Origin: Melampsora larici-populina 98AG31 | Lineage: Eukaryota > Basidiomycota > Pucciniomycetes > Pucciniales > Melampsoraceae | NCBI RefSeq assembly: GCF_000204055.1 | Contig: NW_006768806.1 | Coordinates: 35,677-99,676, forward strand | Direction of reading: 5' to 3' | Length of the DNA stretch: 64,000 bases | Part shown: positions 11,046-21,232 of the stretch, one piece after another | Layout: each line of letters opens with the position of its first letter | Position numbering within the stretch: the stretch's first letter is position 1 | Notes under the pieces: generated by a model | Database searches by the model: none | Told to the model about the DNA's origin: nothing | What the model saw: only the letters and a program-made list of their open reading frames with translations | Position numbers and translations under genes: made by a program

Positions 11046-13003
11046 ATGTCCACCAACAATAGTCAGGACACTAACACAGAAAAATTTCAAGAGATGCTAA
11101 GGAGAACTAGCGATAGGTTGAGGGGTGGCTCAGTCCCACCGCCAGACTCAGAACCAGTAGTACCTAATGCTATATCGGCCAGAACTACTGCCCAGTGTGG
11201 GAGAGGACGTGGACGCGGACGTCGTGATGGTACATTGTCTACTAGGACCAGTGGTCAATCTTCCGCGGTGGATAGCTCGACGCCTGTTGTGACCTTAACG
11301 GTACCAGGAGCAAACACCCTACCCCCACCTGCATTACCTGCTCCAGGTGATTTAGATACCGGCCCAGAACCTCCACCATCAACTCTCCAAGCCCCGACAG
11401 TCGACGCAACCGCACAAGGAAATGGTGGAACGTCGGTATTGCATTCCGGTGGTCTAATTGCAAGAGATAACGTGGTTGTTACACCCAGCTGTAAGCTACA
11501 AGATGATGATCATACCCACCATTTGGTGTTGCCGCTGTTGCAAAGATGAAAAATTACCCACAGATAGTGATGCCACAAATAGTGATGCCTTGTGAATAGA
11601 GAATAAGATGAACAATATACTGAACCAAAATAAATCCCTTTCTTCGTTTCTTTCGTTTCAAAGTGCGTTCACCGAACCGCAGAGCTACCGTCACGGCCGT
11701 CGGAGAGAGTCCTCCAAAAGGATTTCAGTCTTGGCTCCTAGCCAATGGTTTAACAGTTGTTAACGACTCCAATGTGAATTCATCGAACCGTCAGGGTGTC
11801 ACCTCCGCGATTACCCAAAGCCTAGCTTCAGCTGTTACAGGACAACGCCAATCGGCTCCTCTTTCTTCATCATCCTTATCAACGGGTCCGGCACCAGTCA
11901 ACACAGTTGCTCCTGCGAAAAAGAAAGTCTGGGACTTGACAAAAGACGATGACGATAGTGTAAAAGATAACACGGATTCAGCGACAAAGAAGAAAGCTGA
12001 AGTTGGTGAAGCGGGAATTCAGACACACGGTTTGGTTGCGTTGTCGAAATACTGGGATGATAGAATGAGACCGATGGACGGATACGTTCCTTTATCAATT
12101 TTTAATCCATTATGGTTACGTCAAGACTTACTTAGAGTGAAACCAAAAGCTAAAGGAGATAAAGAAGAGACTTGTTATTCAGGATTACACATACCGGATG
12201 AGTGGAAAATGACTTTTGGTGAATGGGTAACAGCCTTCGACGTCTTTGTGTCTTACCTTTGTTATTATGACCATGGCAAGCTGGCAGATATGTTCCTAAT
12301 TCATAAGGCAAATGTTTTGGCAATCAAGGCGGAGCGGTTATGTTGGCCTATGGCATTTCGTTATGACCAGGCGGTTAGGACGACGGTGATGACGATTCAG
12401 AACGAAGATGGTAAACTTGCCAATCCTGCCATCAGAGATGAAACCTTAGAACGCAATGCCCGGCTTGATAGTGAGCGGATGAACGACTTTCAGCCTCGGT
12501 TTGGTGATATCAATCCTTATGCAGACTTTGAATGCAAATCCAACATCAATCCCATTTCTGGGGAGCTGCTTCCAGGCAACGTAATTCAAAACGGTACCAT
12601 CATGAACTCACACATGAATCACTCAACCCACCCCGGAAAACCCAACGCTAGGTCTTGGGCCTTCGCAAATCAGTCTCAACCATTCACACATCATCCAGCA
12701 CAATACGGAAGCCAGCCGGTGTACGACGGACCTGGAAGTTCAGGGTACCTTCATTATGAAGATTGCCGAGGTGGAGGTCGTAATTTGCGTGGAAGGGGTA
12801 GAGGTGGAGGTCGTAATGTGCGTGGAAGGGGTAGAGGTGGTTCGTGGAACAATCATAGTGGTGGTGGTAGAGACGATCGTTATGATAGCCAGAGAGGTGA
12901 TAGTGGCGGATCTTGGCGCAAGGATGATAGGCGAGAGGATCGACGAGGAGGCGATCGCAAGGTGACAGGCCCAAAATATGGTGGCGGGAATAAGGCAAAG
13001 TAA
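11046..13003 (+). CDS. Gag-like protein of Ngaro-1, probably two exons
   Basis: First segment 11046-11549 (MSTNNSQD), Pro/Ser-rich with a GRGRGRGRR patch. A second segment, 11663-13003, is in a different frame, so an intron between about 11525 and 11660 (acceptor near TTTCAAAG) is likely. The second segment has a core domain (LSKYWDDRMRPMDGYVPLSIF ... CWPMAFRYDQAVRT ... INPYADF) shared with the second Ngaro element, and ends in a glycine/arginine-rich tail (RGRGRGGG repeats) typical of RNA-binding Gag C-termini. No zinc knuckle is seen. The function as a nucleocapsid-like RNA-binding protein is inferred from position and composition. Confidence 0.75.
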
Positions 13004-13329
13004 GCCATTGAGGATATGATACTCTAGCGAAAAATTTCCTTTCAAAAATTCCTTGTTTAAAACAAGACTGCTGGTTGAGATAAGTGACCAACGTTGTCCT
13101 AAAGACCGATTATGTGTGTTTTCTTGATTTGTGCCTCTAAGGCTTGTGGTGGTTCGTTTACCATCGTAGCAGCTGTTGAGTTGGAGTACTCCTTACCTAA
13201 TGACTCGTTACTTCCTGTGACCACTCTTGAATAGCTCCCTACTATCTTATGTGAAGAAATAAATGTCGCAGTGATGGCTTTAGAGAAAGTTTGTTCTGAC
13301 CAAAAACTTGAATCCTACCCTTCCTGATA

Positions 13330-14542
13330 TCCGCGGTGTAGATTTGACTGGAGATCTGAAATCCGGAGTCCAAGTGCAAACCCAGAAGTTAGGCGGTCTG
13401 ACAGCTGGTCATATGTTGGTGATGTGAGGCTCTTACCTTATGTGAATTCAGGAAGGAGTTATGATCCAAAGTGGCCACCGGAATTGGCAGTGTGCGGTTT
13501 GAACCTGACTAGGTGGAGGTCTTTAGTACACCAATTTAAGATTTATGACGATGCAGATGAAGTGATTAGGGGTTGTCGTGATGGGTTTCATCAGGGTATA
13601 CCGAATCATACGCTGGGAAATCTGAAATGGTTTACTCCACAAAATCACGAGTCAGCTCACCAGGCGGCAGAAAAGATAGAAAATACGTTGGCAAAGGAAC
13701 ATCGGGCAAAGAGGATCTTTGGTCCATTTACTCACCAGGAGGTGTTTAGGAAATTGGGCTTCTTTCGGTCAAGTCCTATGGGTAGTGTTATCAACGGGGA
13801 TGGTTCGTTTTGTATTATCAATGATCTGTCTTTCCCACAGGATAGTGAAGAAACACCGTCAGTCAATAGCTTCGTAGATAAAAAGGAGTTTGAGACAACT
13901 TGGGACAACTGTAAAGTCGTGGCGGCGTTCTTTAGAGATAATAAAGGGAGGTACTTACTTGCAGTGTTTGATTGGGAGAAGGCATATCGGCAGATCCCGA
14001 TACACCCATCTCAATGGAGGTTTTTGTTCATTATGGACTTGCGTGGGAGACTTTGGTTGGATTCACGGATTCAGTTTGGTGGTGTAGCTGGATGTGGTGT
14101 TTTCGGAAGGCCGGCGGATTTGTGGAAGAAGATCATGGTAGCTTTCTTTGGGTTGACAGCCGCTTTCAGGTGGGTGGACGATAATCTGCTGGTGAAAGAG
14201 GTAGGTAATCCGACTACTATAGGAGACATAGTGAAGATCAGCGCAGAGATGGGCGTAGCGTCTAATCCAGAGAAGGTTCATGAATTTAAAGAAGAGCAAC
14301 GGTATATTGGGTTTATATGGAACTCGAAGGATAGGACAGTACATTTACCTGCTGAAAAATTCGAAGAACGGACTCAAGAAATAGATGAATTCCTGCAACC
14401 GGAAGAGTCTTTCAACTTGAAGAAGACTCAAAAATTCATTGGTCGATTGGTTCATACTACACACATTGTACCTCACCTGAAATGTTATGTTTCAAGCTTG
14501 TATTGGTGGGAAGCAGAATGGCAGGTACCTTCAGCAAAATGA
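13330..14542 (+). CDS. Ngaro-1 reverse transcriptase
   Basis: Open frame from about 13330 to 14542; no ATG is obvious at the start (the frame is open upstream of the GTG at 13424). RT motifs in order: INDLSFP, FDWEKAYRQIP (catalytic Asp, domain A), QFGGVAGCGVFGRP (domain B) and FRWVDDNLLV (domain C, WVDD instead of YxDD). This WVDD form is shared with the second element at 60495-61955 and fits the DIRS/Ngaro lineage. The frame ends at TGA 14540-14542, just after CYVSSLYWWEAEW, while RNase H continues in the -1 frame. Either a 1-nt indel or a frameshift at an AAAA run separates them. Confidence 0.9.
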
Positions 14543-15099
14543 AGATACCGAACGATGTCAGGGAAGATTTGGTCGAGTGGCAAACGGTAATGAGAACCTT
14601 AGAACCGCGAAGAATCATACCAGATCAAGTGCCAATTGACCTTGATTGGGTAGGCGATGCCTCACTTTCGGGGATTGGCGTCCTAATTGGTGATCGATGG
14701 GCGCAGTTTGATTTGGTCGTTGGTTGGAATGAGGGAAGCGCAGGTGGAGTTAAGAAGAATATTGCCTGGGCGGAAACTGTGGCAATACGGTTGGGAATGA
14801 TCATGATACATGAGTTTACGGATGTTGGTGGGAAAACCTTTTTGGTACTCACAGATAATACTACATCCCAAGCTGCGGTTGACAACAAGAAATCGAAGGA
14901 TCGAGCGGTAAATGGCGAGTGGAAGGTTATTCAAAAATTGCTTGAGACCTACCATTGTGATATAGTCGCGCATCGTGTTAAGACAGATGATAATCTGGCT
15001 GATTTGTTGTCTAGGGGGAAAGATAAGAGAGATATTAGCAAGAGGGTAGTGATCGAAATCCCGATTGACTTACAAGGGGTAGTTAAACAAGTTTTATGA
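14482..15099 (+). CDS. Ngaro-1 RNase H domain
   Basis: Continues the RT polyprotein in the -1 frame (MKIPNDVREDL directly follows the RT C-terminus). RNase H signatures: GDASLSGIGVLIG, WAETVAIRLG (catalytic Glu) and VLTDNTTSQAAV (catalytic Asp), then VKTDDNLADLLSRG (the C-terminal Asp region). In the second Ngaro copy RT and RNase H are one continuous frame, so the split here is probably damage or a frameshift. The N-terminal residues before about 14524 belong to the alternative frame and are unlikely to be translated as part of this domain. Confidence 0.88.
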   Translation: MLCFKLVLVGSRMAGTFSKMKIPNDVREDLVEWQTVMRTLEPRRIIPDQVPIDLDWVGDASLSGIGVLIGDRWAQFDLVVGWNEGSAGGVKKNIAWAETVAIRLGMIMIHEFTDVGGKTFLVLTDNTTSQAAVDNKKSKDRAVNGEWKVIQKLLETYHCDIVAHRVKTDDNLADLLSRGKDKRDISKRVVIEIPIDLQGVVKQVL

Positions 15100-15194
15100 A
15101 ATAAAGTCCACTGTGTTTGAGCCATACCCATACTGAGAGAGGTCCGTGAGTAGACCCGGTCGGACTTGTGAGAAAAATGTGAGATCCTGTTAAA

Positions 15195-16310
15195 GTGAGA
15201 ATTCTACTGAGCCGGGTTCTCGTCCTGATTATCAATAAGTCTCTTACCCGAAAATACCTGAAGCTTCTTCGAATGGAATTTTTAAAAGGACCTGATGGAG
15301 TCAATTCGTCAAAAACTGATGTGATAAAGTCATATATGATAGGAGGTGCTTGGTCCCCGGCAACACTAAAACATTATAATGCGGGAGTAATGAAGCTACT
15401 CGCCTTCGCCTCGGAAAAATTGATTCCGCGGTCTTTGTTGTTGCCGATCAACCCAAATATCCTTTATCATTTCGTAGTATGGGCGGGTCCGACACCAACA
15501 GGCACAGTTCGATCGAATGATTCACCTCCAATAAAATCGAATACAATCAGTACCTATCTCTCAGGTGTGAAAGCCTGGCACTTGTTTCACGACTACAATT
15601 ACCCTCATCAAGCAACACCACGAATAGAAGTGATATTGACGGCAGCGCAAAAGTTGGAGTTGAAAGAAGAACCTAAGAAAAAGAAGAATCCAGTCTTAAT
15701 AAGGGATTTGTTTAGGCTAGTAGAGACGTTAGCGAATGGAAGTTTAGAGAATCAGGTGGCGTACACGGTCGCTTTAGTCGCCTTTTGGGGTATGGCAAGG
15801 TTAGGCGAGTTGGTGAAAGCTGCAAAGAATTTAGATGAAGTTAAAGTAAAAGACCTTATTTGGGATCCGAAGGGTGCTTACGTGATAGTTAAAATTAGGG
15901 CAGCGAAGACCGCTGCAGTGGGAGAGATCCAGGAGATCTATTTACAAACCCAACCATCGCTCCTTGATCCAGTATCTGCTATACGACGGTTGATACAAGA
16001 TACTAAAGCAACGGATGACGATTCACTATTCTCGTACCCAAAAGGGACCCACCGTGTGACCTTAACAAAAGCAAGATGTCAGAGGTTATTTTCGGATGTG
16101 TGGAAGAATCATTCAGGAGGTGTTCTTACTGGACATTCGTTTCGGGTTGGCGGTGCTTCGTTAAGGTGGAATTTGAATAGTCCTCTGGAAGAGATAGTTA
16201 CAGTTGGGAGGTGGAAGTCGAAAGCTTACAAGCTTTACATAAGGGAGTATAGCGAGGAAGACCTTCTAGATACATTGAGGATGTTGGAAAACGTGAGGTT
16301 CCAGGACTGA
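15195..16310 (+). CDS. Ngaro-1 tyrosine recombinase
   Basis: Phage-integrase-type recombinase that would integrate the circular DNA copy. N-terminal SAM-like domain (WSPATLKHYNAGVMKL, AWHLFHDYNYP). Catalytic domain residues visible: first Arg in FWGMARLGEL, HxxR in TGHSFRVGG, the GRW block, and the nucleophile Tyr in YKLYIREY near the C-terminus. 371 residues from the first possible start, a usual length for this family; the true start may be nearer LLRMEFLKG. The frame is open throughout, unlike most genes in the window. It ends 194 bp before repeat B1. Confidence 0.92.
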   Translation: MRILLSRVLVLIINKSLTRKYLKLLRMEFLKGPDGVNSSKTDVIKSYMIGGAWSPATLKHYNAGVMKLLAFASEKLIPRSLLLPINPNILYHFVVWAGPTPTGTVRSNDSPPIKSNTISTYLSGVKAWHLFHDYNYPHQATPRIEVILTAAQKLELKEEPKKKKNPVLIRDLFRLVETLANGSLENQVAYTVALVAFWGMARLGELVKAAKNLDEVKVKDLIWDPKGAYVIVKIRAAKTAAVGEIQEIYLQTQPSLLDPVSAIRRLIQDTKATDDDSLFSYPKGTHRVTLTKARCQRLFSDVWKNHSGGVLTGHSFRVGGASLRWNLNSPLEEIVTVGRWKSKAYKLYIREYSEEDLLDTLRMLENVRFQD

Positions 16311-16503
16311 TCGGACAATCGGAAATTGAAATCAATTATTGGAATTAAGTTTAACAGTTTATAGTTGTACAAGCGTACATCTGTCCTGTACAGGTCCCGA
16401 TCCAGTTTGCTATCATGGGGTACTGGGGAAGGGGTTATCGGTTGACCCGGGTCACAGCAGGTGGGCGATCACAGGCTCAGGACTGTGTCCCGAGTCAAGG
16501 GGA

Positions 16504-16749
16504 AGCGCTCCCCCACCTGCTGTCACGGGTGGTCCTATCTCCCTCAGCCCTTTCTAGGGTTGGGGGCCCCCCCCAAGAGACCAAAGAGGATTCAGGACGA
16601 ATACCTTTGGTTTGCATAGGACAAACCACAGACACTTAAAACTTATATTTAAACTACATAACAAATAGAATTAGAAGTGTGTATGAGGAATGAATAAGAT
16701 GGAAACTCAACACTGAACCCACCTAGACATCGTCGAGTAAAAGAGTGGA
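16504..16749 (+). repeat. Ngaro-1 repeat B1
   Basis: Starts AGCGCTCCCCCACC and ends AAGAGTGGA. It is nearly identical to B2 (17205-17450) and joins A2 directly. Confidence 0.93.
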
Positions 16750-17028
16750 TGGATGATGGTACCCAAAGGCACGACGGTACCGTCTGTTTCCACGATACGG
16801 GCGGATGTCGGACTATGGGTAATACAGGATATCCCTGGACAGGGAAAGGATATCCTCTGATGGGCAACTTGAGACAGTCAAGGTTGTGAAAAATTTTCTC
16901 TCCATCTTCATAGAAAATTTCTCCGCGTCTATTCCCCATTCCCACTCTCTCACGCCCGTCTCGGGAAATCATCCTATCGCCTCTTTTCTCTCTCTAAGCA
17001 CAAGCTCTTGCTTGTCTTCTCCCTTTTC
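16750..17028 (+). repeat. Ngaro-1 repeat A2
   Basis: Second copy of A1, starting TGGATGATGGTACCC. It diverges from A1 after CTTGTCTTCT. A spacer of about 176 bp (17029-17204) separates it from B2. Confidence 0.93.
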
Positions 17029-17204
17029 AAACCCACCCACCACCCTGGGACGTCTTGTGGTACTCGTGAAAAATAGGTCAGGAGAAGTTGGTAAGGTAGA
17101 TTGAGTCTGACTAGTTTGGATAAAGCTTGGGTCTAACTGAGAAGAGTTTGTAGAATATGTTGTATTTACATAAGTTGGTGAGGGAGTTGCCTAGCCCACC
17201 GTTC

Positions 17205-17450
17205 AGCGCTCCCCCACCGGCTGTCACGGGTGGTCCTATCTCCCTCAGCCCTTTCTAGGGTTGGGGGCCCCCCCCAAGAGACCAAAGAGGATTCAGGACG
17301 AATACCTTTGGTTTGCATAGGACAAACCACAGGCACTTAAAACTTATATTTGAACTACATAACAAATAGAGTTAGAAGTGTGTATGAGGAATGAATAAGA
17401 TGGAAACTCAACACTGAACCCACCTAGACATCGTCGAGTAAAAGAGTGGA
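17205..17450 (+). repeat. Ngaro-1 repeat B2, right end of the element
   Basis: Second copy of B1. Its last bases, GAGTGGA, abut the resumed KDZ reading frame at 17451. Confidence 0.93.
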
Positions 17451-18342
17451 AGACAAATACACTGTTTTTGTTCGTAATGTGAATAAATTTAACACGGATT
17501 TCCCTTCACCGCAGCCGATAGAGTGCCCATCGATTGAGGATATCCAGAGGTTACCCCTGACCAACCCCTTTTGGGACATCGGGCAACTCACTCATCCAGG
17601 GGAGGCCTGGGCGGCGGATCCAGACACTCAAGATGGGATCCAAGCCTACCTGGAGCTGAGTCATTCGCAGGATGAGCTACGTAGGGTGGGTCGTGAATGC
17701 AGACAGGCAGCTAAATGGGCTTTGGAGGTACAGGACAAAATGTCGGTTCTATTGACAGCCCTAGAACATGATGGTTAGTTTTAGGGTCATTTATAAAAGT
17801 AGTTCAATTTTGAACCTTCTGACGTTGATTTCTCCAAAGACAACGATACAGAAAGTGTGGCGAATCAATGGCTAGCCGGTGTTGTTCGCCCCAGGGCTGC
17901 AACAGCAATGGAACGATTGGAAATCAGCAAGAAGGTCCTCAGGGCTATCTACACACGATACAGCCAAGATCAAGCTTGATTATGTATGGTATGGAATGTC
18001 AAGATGCATGAAGTGATCAATACAACAAGGGTGTACAGTGAGCTATCACAAGAAGAAGAAGAATTGATCAAATCTCGGTGGGTGTGTTTGATGGGAGAAA
18101 GCAGGCTGAGGTGGAAGGCCGCTACTGATTTGGATATTGTGAATTCAAATCCTCTGGACGAGGCTGAGATGGATGAATTTCACTTTGCCCTTCTTGAACT
18201 GAATGTACACAAAGAGGGTGGAAATGATGCTATTGACCAATTGAATGATCTTGATGTTGATGGTATGGAACTTGAGGAAGTAGACCAAGCAGATGACATG
18301 GAAGGTCATGGTGATGATGATTGTATGAATGAAGCCGATTAA
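17451..18342 (+). pseudogene. KDZ transposase, C-terminal part beyond the Ngaro insertion
   Basis: Continues the gene interrupted at 10712. The segment CPSIEDIQRLPLTNPFWDIG ... SQDELRRVGRECRQA parallels the C-terminal part of the second transposase (CPSLDEAKKRPFEDVFWNVG ... SEELRRIGRETQQ at 21780-22050), which proves continuity. An intron (about 17776-17840) and an in-frame TGA (17977-17979) follow. The tail at 17986-18342 is acidic (LDVDGMELEEVDQADDMEG), again like the acidic end of KDZ-2. The first apparent codons upstream of 17451 belong to repeat B2. Confidence 0.85.
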
Positions 18343-18629
18343 CCACTACCTATACGTTCTTTGTGAAATGAAATATCATCATGTTGTCAATGACTTGATT
18401 TGTCGGTCAAACCATACTGGGTGATAGGAGACTTGCCTGTGGATCATGAACCGTTCTGAACTGTTGGGTACTTGATTGTCTTCAAGCAATAGGCTGTGAT
18501 TGTCAGGTTGGTGAGTGAGTCGGTGCAGGTGAGTTGCTTGAAGCTGATGAGTCTGAGATAGCTGGGGAGTTGTGTTCAAAGTGAAGAAATACATACTTAC
18601 ATACTTATTTGACCTATGGAAAAAGTTTG

Positions 18630-18948
18630 AGAGCGCTCTGGTGTCCATCAGAGCGCTCCGACGGGTCTACCCAGAGCGCTCTGGTGGCCATCAGAGCGCT
18701 CTGAAGACTCCAATTTTTTTTGGGTGAGGTGAGATTTCCAAAAGCTCATCATGAGTGGGGAAAAGGTGTGCACTGACTGTTTTCAGCTCAAAAAGTTGAT
18801 CAAGTGATGGAATGAGTGAGTTAAGGTGTAAAAAAGGTGTGCTCCAGAGCTTCTGGGTGCTCTGCATGCAAAGGACTGGCTTCTCAGTCGAACGTACAGT
18901 GCACTGTATGTTCGACTTGTAAGTCTCTCGGAGCAGGTGCCACAGGTG
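18630..18948 (-). repeat. KDZ-1 right TIR
   Basis: Inverted copy of 2029-2347, including AGAGCGCTCTG-type palindromes (18630-18705) and the 30-bp palindrome at 18887-18916. The minus-strand ORFs over it are shadows shared with the left TIR. Confidence 0.88.
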
Positions 18949-18956
18949 AGACTTGT

Positions 18957-19189
18957 AGGGTATGAAAACATGCACAATGATGTGGAGAGTTTAGAAAAAC
19001 ATTGAAAATTCAAAGTTCATAAACAAGATTTGAAGCCATGAGCAAAACAAAAAAATTTACTTGGGATTTGCTTTTTGCGCACTCAATAACTCAAGTACCA
19101 GTGATGCTACAGATAAACCGTGAACATATATGGAGTCAGGCATATGAGGAGCAACTATCCTGCAATTTTCGGAAAATTGATCACTTTTT
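18957..19189. other. no gene seen
   Basis: Unique-looking noncoding sequence between the KDZ-1 target duplication and the satellite that follows. Confidence 0.4.
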
Positions 19190-19790
19190 TTTTTGGTCAA
19201 AAGTGTAGTGAGGTGTAGTTATTTTCATAGTGTGGTGTGGTAAATGTCAAATTGACTTATTTGAGTAGTGTAGTGTAATGAATTTCACTTTTGAGTGTTG
19301 TGTAGTGTTTTTATTTTAATGATGTTGTGTGGTGAATTTCAAGTTTGTAGTGTATTTGATGTGTTTTATTAGTGTAGTGTAATGAATTTCATTTTTGAGT
19401 GTTGTGTAGTGTTTTTATTTTAATGATGTTGTGTAGTGAATTTCAAGTGTGTAGTGTGTTTGATTTGTTTTATTAGTGTAGTGTAATGAATTTCATTTTT
19501 GAGTGCTGTGTAGTGTTTTCATTTTAATAGTGTAGTGTAGTGAATTTCAAGTTTGTAGGGTGTTTGATTTGTTTTATTAGTGTAGTGTAATGAATTTCAT
19601 TTTTGAGTGTCGTGTAGTGTTTTCATTTTAATGGTGTAGTGTAGTGTAGTGTGTTTGATTTGTTTTATTAGTGTAGTGTTACTATTTTGATAATAGTGTA
19701 GTGTTGTGTTTTCATTTTGTTAATGAAGTGTAGTGTGGTGTTGTGTAGTGTATTGATTTTGTTAATAAAGTGTAGTGTGATTCATTTAAT
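19190..19790. repeat. 104-bp-period satellite rich in GTGTAGTG
   Basis: The phrase ATTAGTGTAGTGTAATGAATT recurs at 19368, 19472 and 19576, giving a 104-bp period. Each unit contains a GTGTAGTG motif and TTTCA blocks. The array degenerates at both ends. It lies between the two KDZ elements and is outside both pairs of TIRs. Confidence 0.85.
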
Positions 19791-20139
19791 TTATAAGGGT
19801 TGAACTTCAAATATAACTCTCACACGCGCATTTCCTGGCCCTGTTTTGGCCCTGGTTGACACAAACAGGGCCAAAATGCCCAGTCTGGATGAAATTTCAA
19901 TAATTACCCCTGATGTCCCACTTTGGCTCAAAAATAAAGGCAGATCAGGTTCCTGACTACCTATATGGGAGTGAAGCTGAAAGGGTAAAGCCAAGTAAAT
20001 CACACCAGATCTGTTACAAGCCTGTAGCATAGGGGGGTTGGACTCTACACCTCACAGTGTAGAGTACAAGGTACCTAACACTCAGTATTCACATGCTACA
20101 TCTCGATAAAAGTATGGTCACTAACAATTAATTGTTACC
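19791..20139. other. no gene seen
   Basis: Unique-looking sequence with an ORF shadow on the minus strand. GGCCCTGTTTTGGCCCTGG and CAGGGCCAAAATG form a small dyad at about 19838-19876. Nothing else can be supported. Confidence 0.4.
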
Positions 20140-20245
20140 ACTAGACGCTTTGGATATTATCCGTTGAAAAATGTGTATTTCCTATCCGACATTGTCCGGA
20201 ATGCCCCCTACCAACGCGCCGACACCCCCGACGCGTCGGATCAAA
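20140..20245 (+). repeat. KDZ-2 left TIR
   Basis: Matches the reverse complement of 32076-32181 with a few mismatches. It includes CCTATCCGACATTGTCCGG and the perfect palindrome CCGACGCGTCGG at its inner end. Confidence 0.88.
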
Positions 20246-20369
20246 GAGTCAGCTCCAATGTAGATGAAGAACAAGCTGGACACACGTGTTGATCTACTAC
20301 CATGTGTATACCATTTTGTATGAAAAACATTTGGTATAATCACGGCAGTGGAAATTCAATTCGCCCAAA

Positions 20370-21130
20370 CGTGATGCAAATCACTCAAGTGTGATTTCAA
20401 TTCACCCGAGTGTGATTTCCATTCACATGCGCAGGAAATATTTTTAACAAATCCCACAGTCACAATTATAGATCACACAAGTGTGATTATATATGTGATT
20501 TACCAATATGAAAAGTGTAATCACTATTCACACTTGGGTGAACCCATTCACCCCGATGTGATATCAAATTTTGTATGGTGAACCCATTCACCCCGATGTG
20601 ATATCAAATTTCATATGGTGAACCCATTCACCCCGATGTGATATCAAATTTCATAAGGTGAACCCATTCACCCCGATGTGATATCAAATTTCATATGTGG
20701 AAATACTTTCACCGGGGCACTTATCAGTATGATCAACAGCTAGTCTGACCTTGAATCCCATGATGGTGGTTACCAATATCAGAAGGGTGATTAACAATCA
20801 CACTCGGGTGAATCCATTCAACTCAATGACTACATGTGTTTTACCAATTCGTGGAGTGATCAAGTTACATGAGGTGAAATCATTCACCTCAGGGTGAATC
20901 ATAATGTCAAATTCATTCACCCCGAGGTGATTCTATACAAGAGGTGAATTGATTCACCTCAGGGTGAAATGAGGTGAATTCATTAACCATAGGGTGAACT
21001 ATGATGTTGAATCCATTCACCCTGAGGTAATTCTATATACCCTTGTGTGATACACTTTCACATTGGGGTGAATGAATTCACCCTGATGTGACATAGAATC
21101 AAATATGTGGAAGTCAAATTGTCACTCGTG
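20370..21130. repeat. KDZ-2 palindrome array 1
   Basis: Imperfect repeats of TTCACCC...GTGAA type. They include four near-identical units of about 54 bp between 20530 and 20700 (GTGAACCCATTCACCCCGATG) and then looser TTCACCTCAGGGTGAA palindromes. It lies between the left TIR and the 3' end of the transposase gene. Confidence 0.85.
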
Positions 21131-21232
21131 GTACTCAATACTCAACACTCATACCAAATACTAGGTGTAATAAAAATTAATCTGTAATATTTCTACTTTT
21201 ACCAAACCCACAAACAACCAACAAATTCATTT

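Larger units (their letters stand above)
10713..17450 (+). mobile_element. Ngaro/DIRS-type tyrosine-recombinase retrotransposon (Ngaro-1)
   Basis: The 6738-bp element shows the diagnostic split direct repeats: A1 (10713-10991) at the left end, and B1 (16504-16749), A2 (16750-17028), B2 (17205-17450) at the right end. B1 and B2 have equal length (246 bp) and A2 abuts B1. Genes in order are gag-like, RT, RNase H and tyrosine recombinase; no methyltransferase gene was seen, which favours Ngaro over DIRS proper. No target duplication is evident: the host KDZ frame runs to 10712 and resumes directly at 17451. Integration without duplication is expected for tyrosine-recombinase elements, which insert through a circular intermediate. 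Confidence 0.93.
2029..18948 (+). mobile_element. KDZ-1 DNA transposon, complete, with nested retrotransposon
   Basis: The ends are 319-bp terminal inverted repeats, 2029-2347 and 18630-18948, each starting CACCTGTGGCACCTGCTCC when read inward. AGGCTTGT (2021-2028) and AGACTTGT (18949-18956) flank them as an 8-bp target duplication with one mismatch. Inside are a KDZ transposase gene, an antisense HMG-like gene and a nested Ngaro element at 10713-17450. Without the nested element it is about 10.2 kb. Long TIRs, 8-bp duplications and accessory genes are established traits of KDZ elements in basidiomycetes. The transposase carries premature stops as well as the insertion, so this copy should be non-autonomous. 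Confidence 0.85.

Noticed and set aside
12684..13091. Minus-strand ORFs and a second plus frame over the Gag tail
   Set aside because: They are shadows of the glycine/arginine-rich coding repeat in the real frame.
12041..19100. tRNA or rRNA genes
   Set aside because: No cloverleaf with A and B box sequences or rRNA-like block was recognised here or in the rest of the window by eye.
20370..21130. CRISPR-like array
   Set aside because: Repeats are degenerate, without unique spacers of constant length, and the sequence is a eukaryotic nuclear genome.
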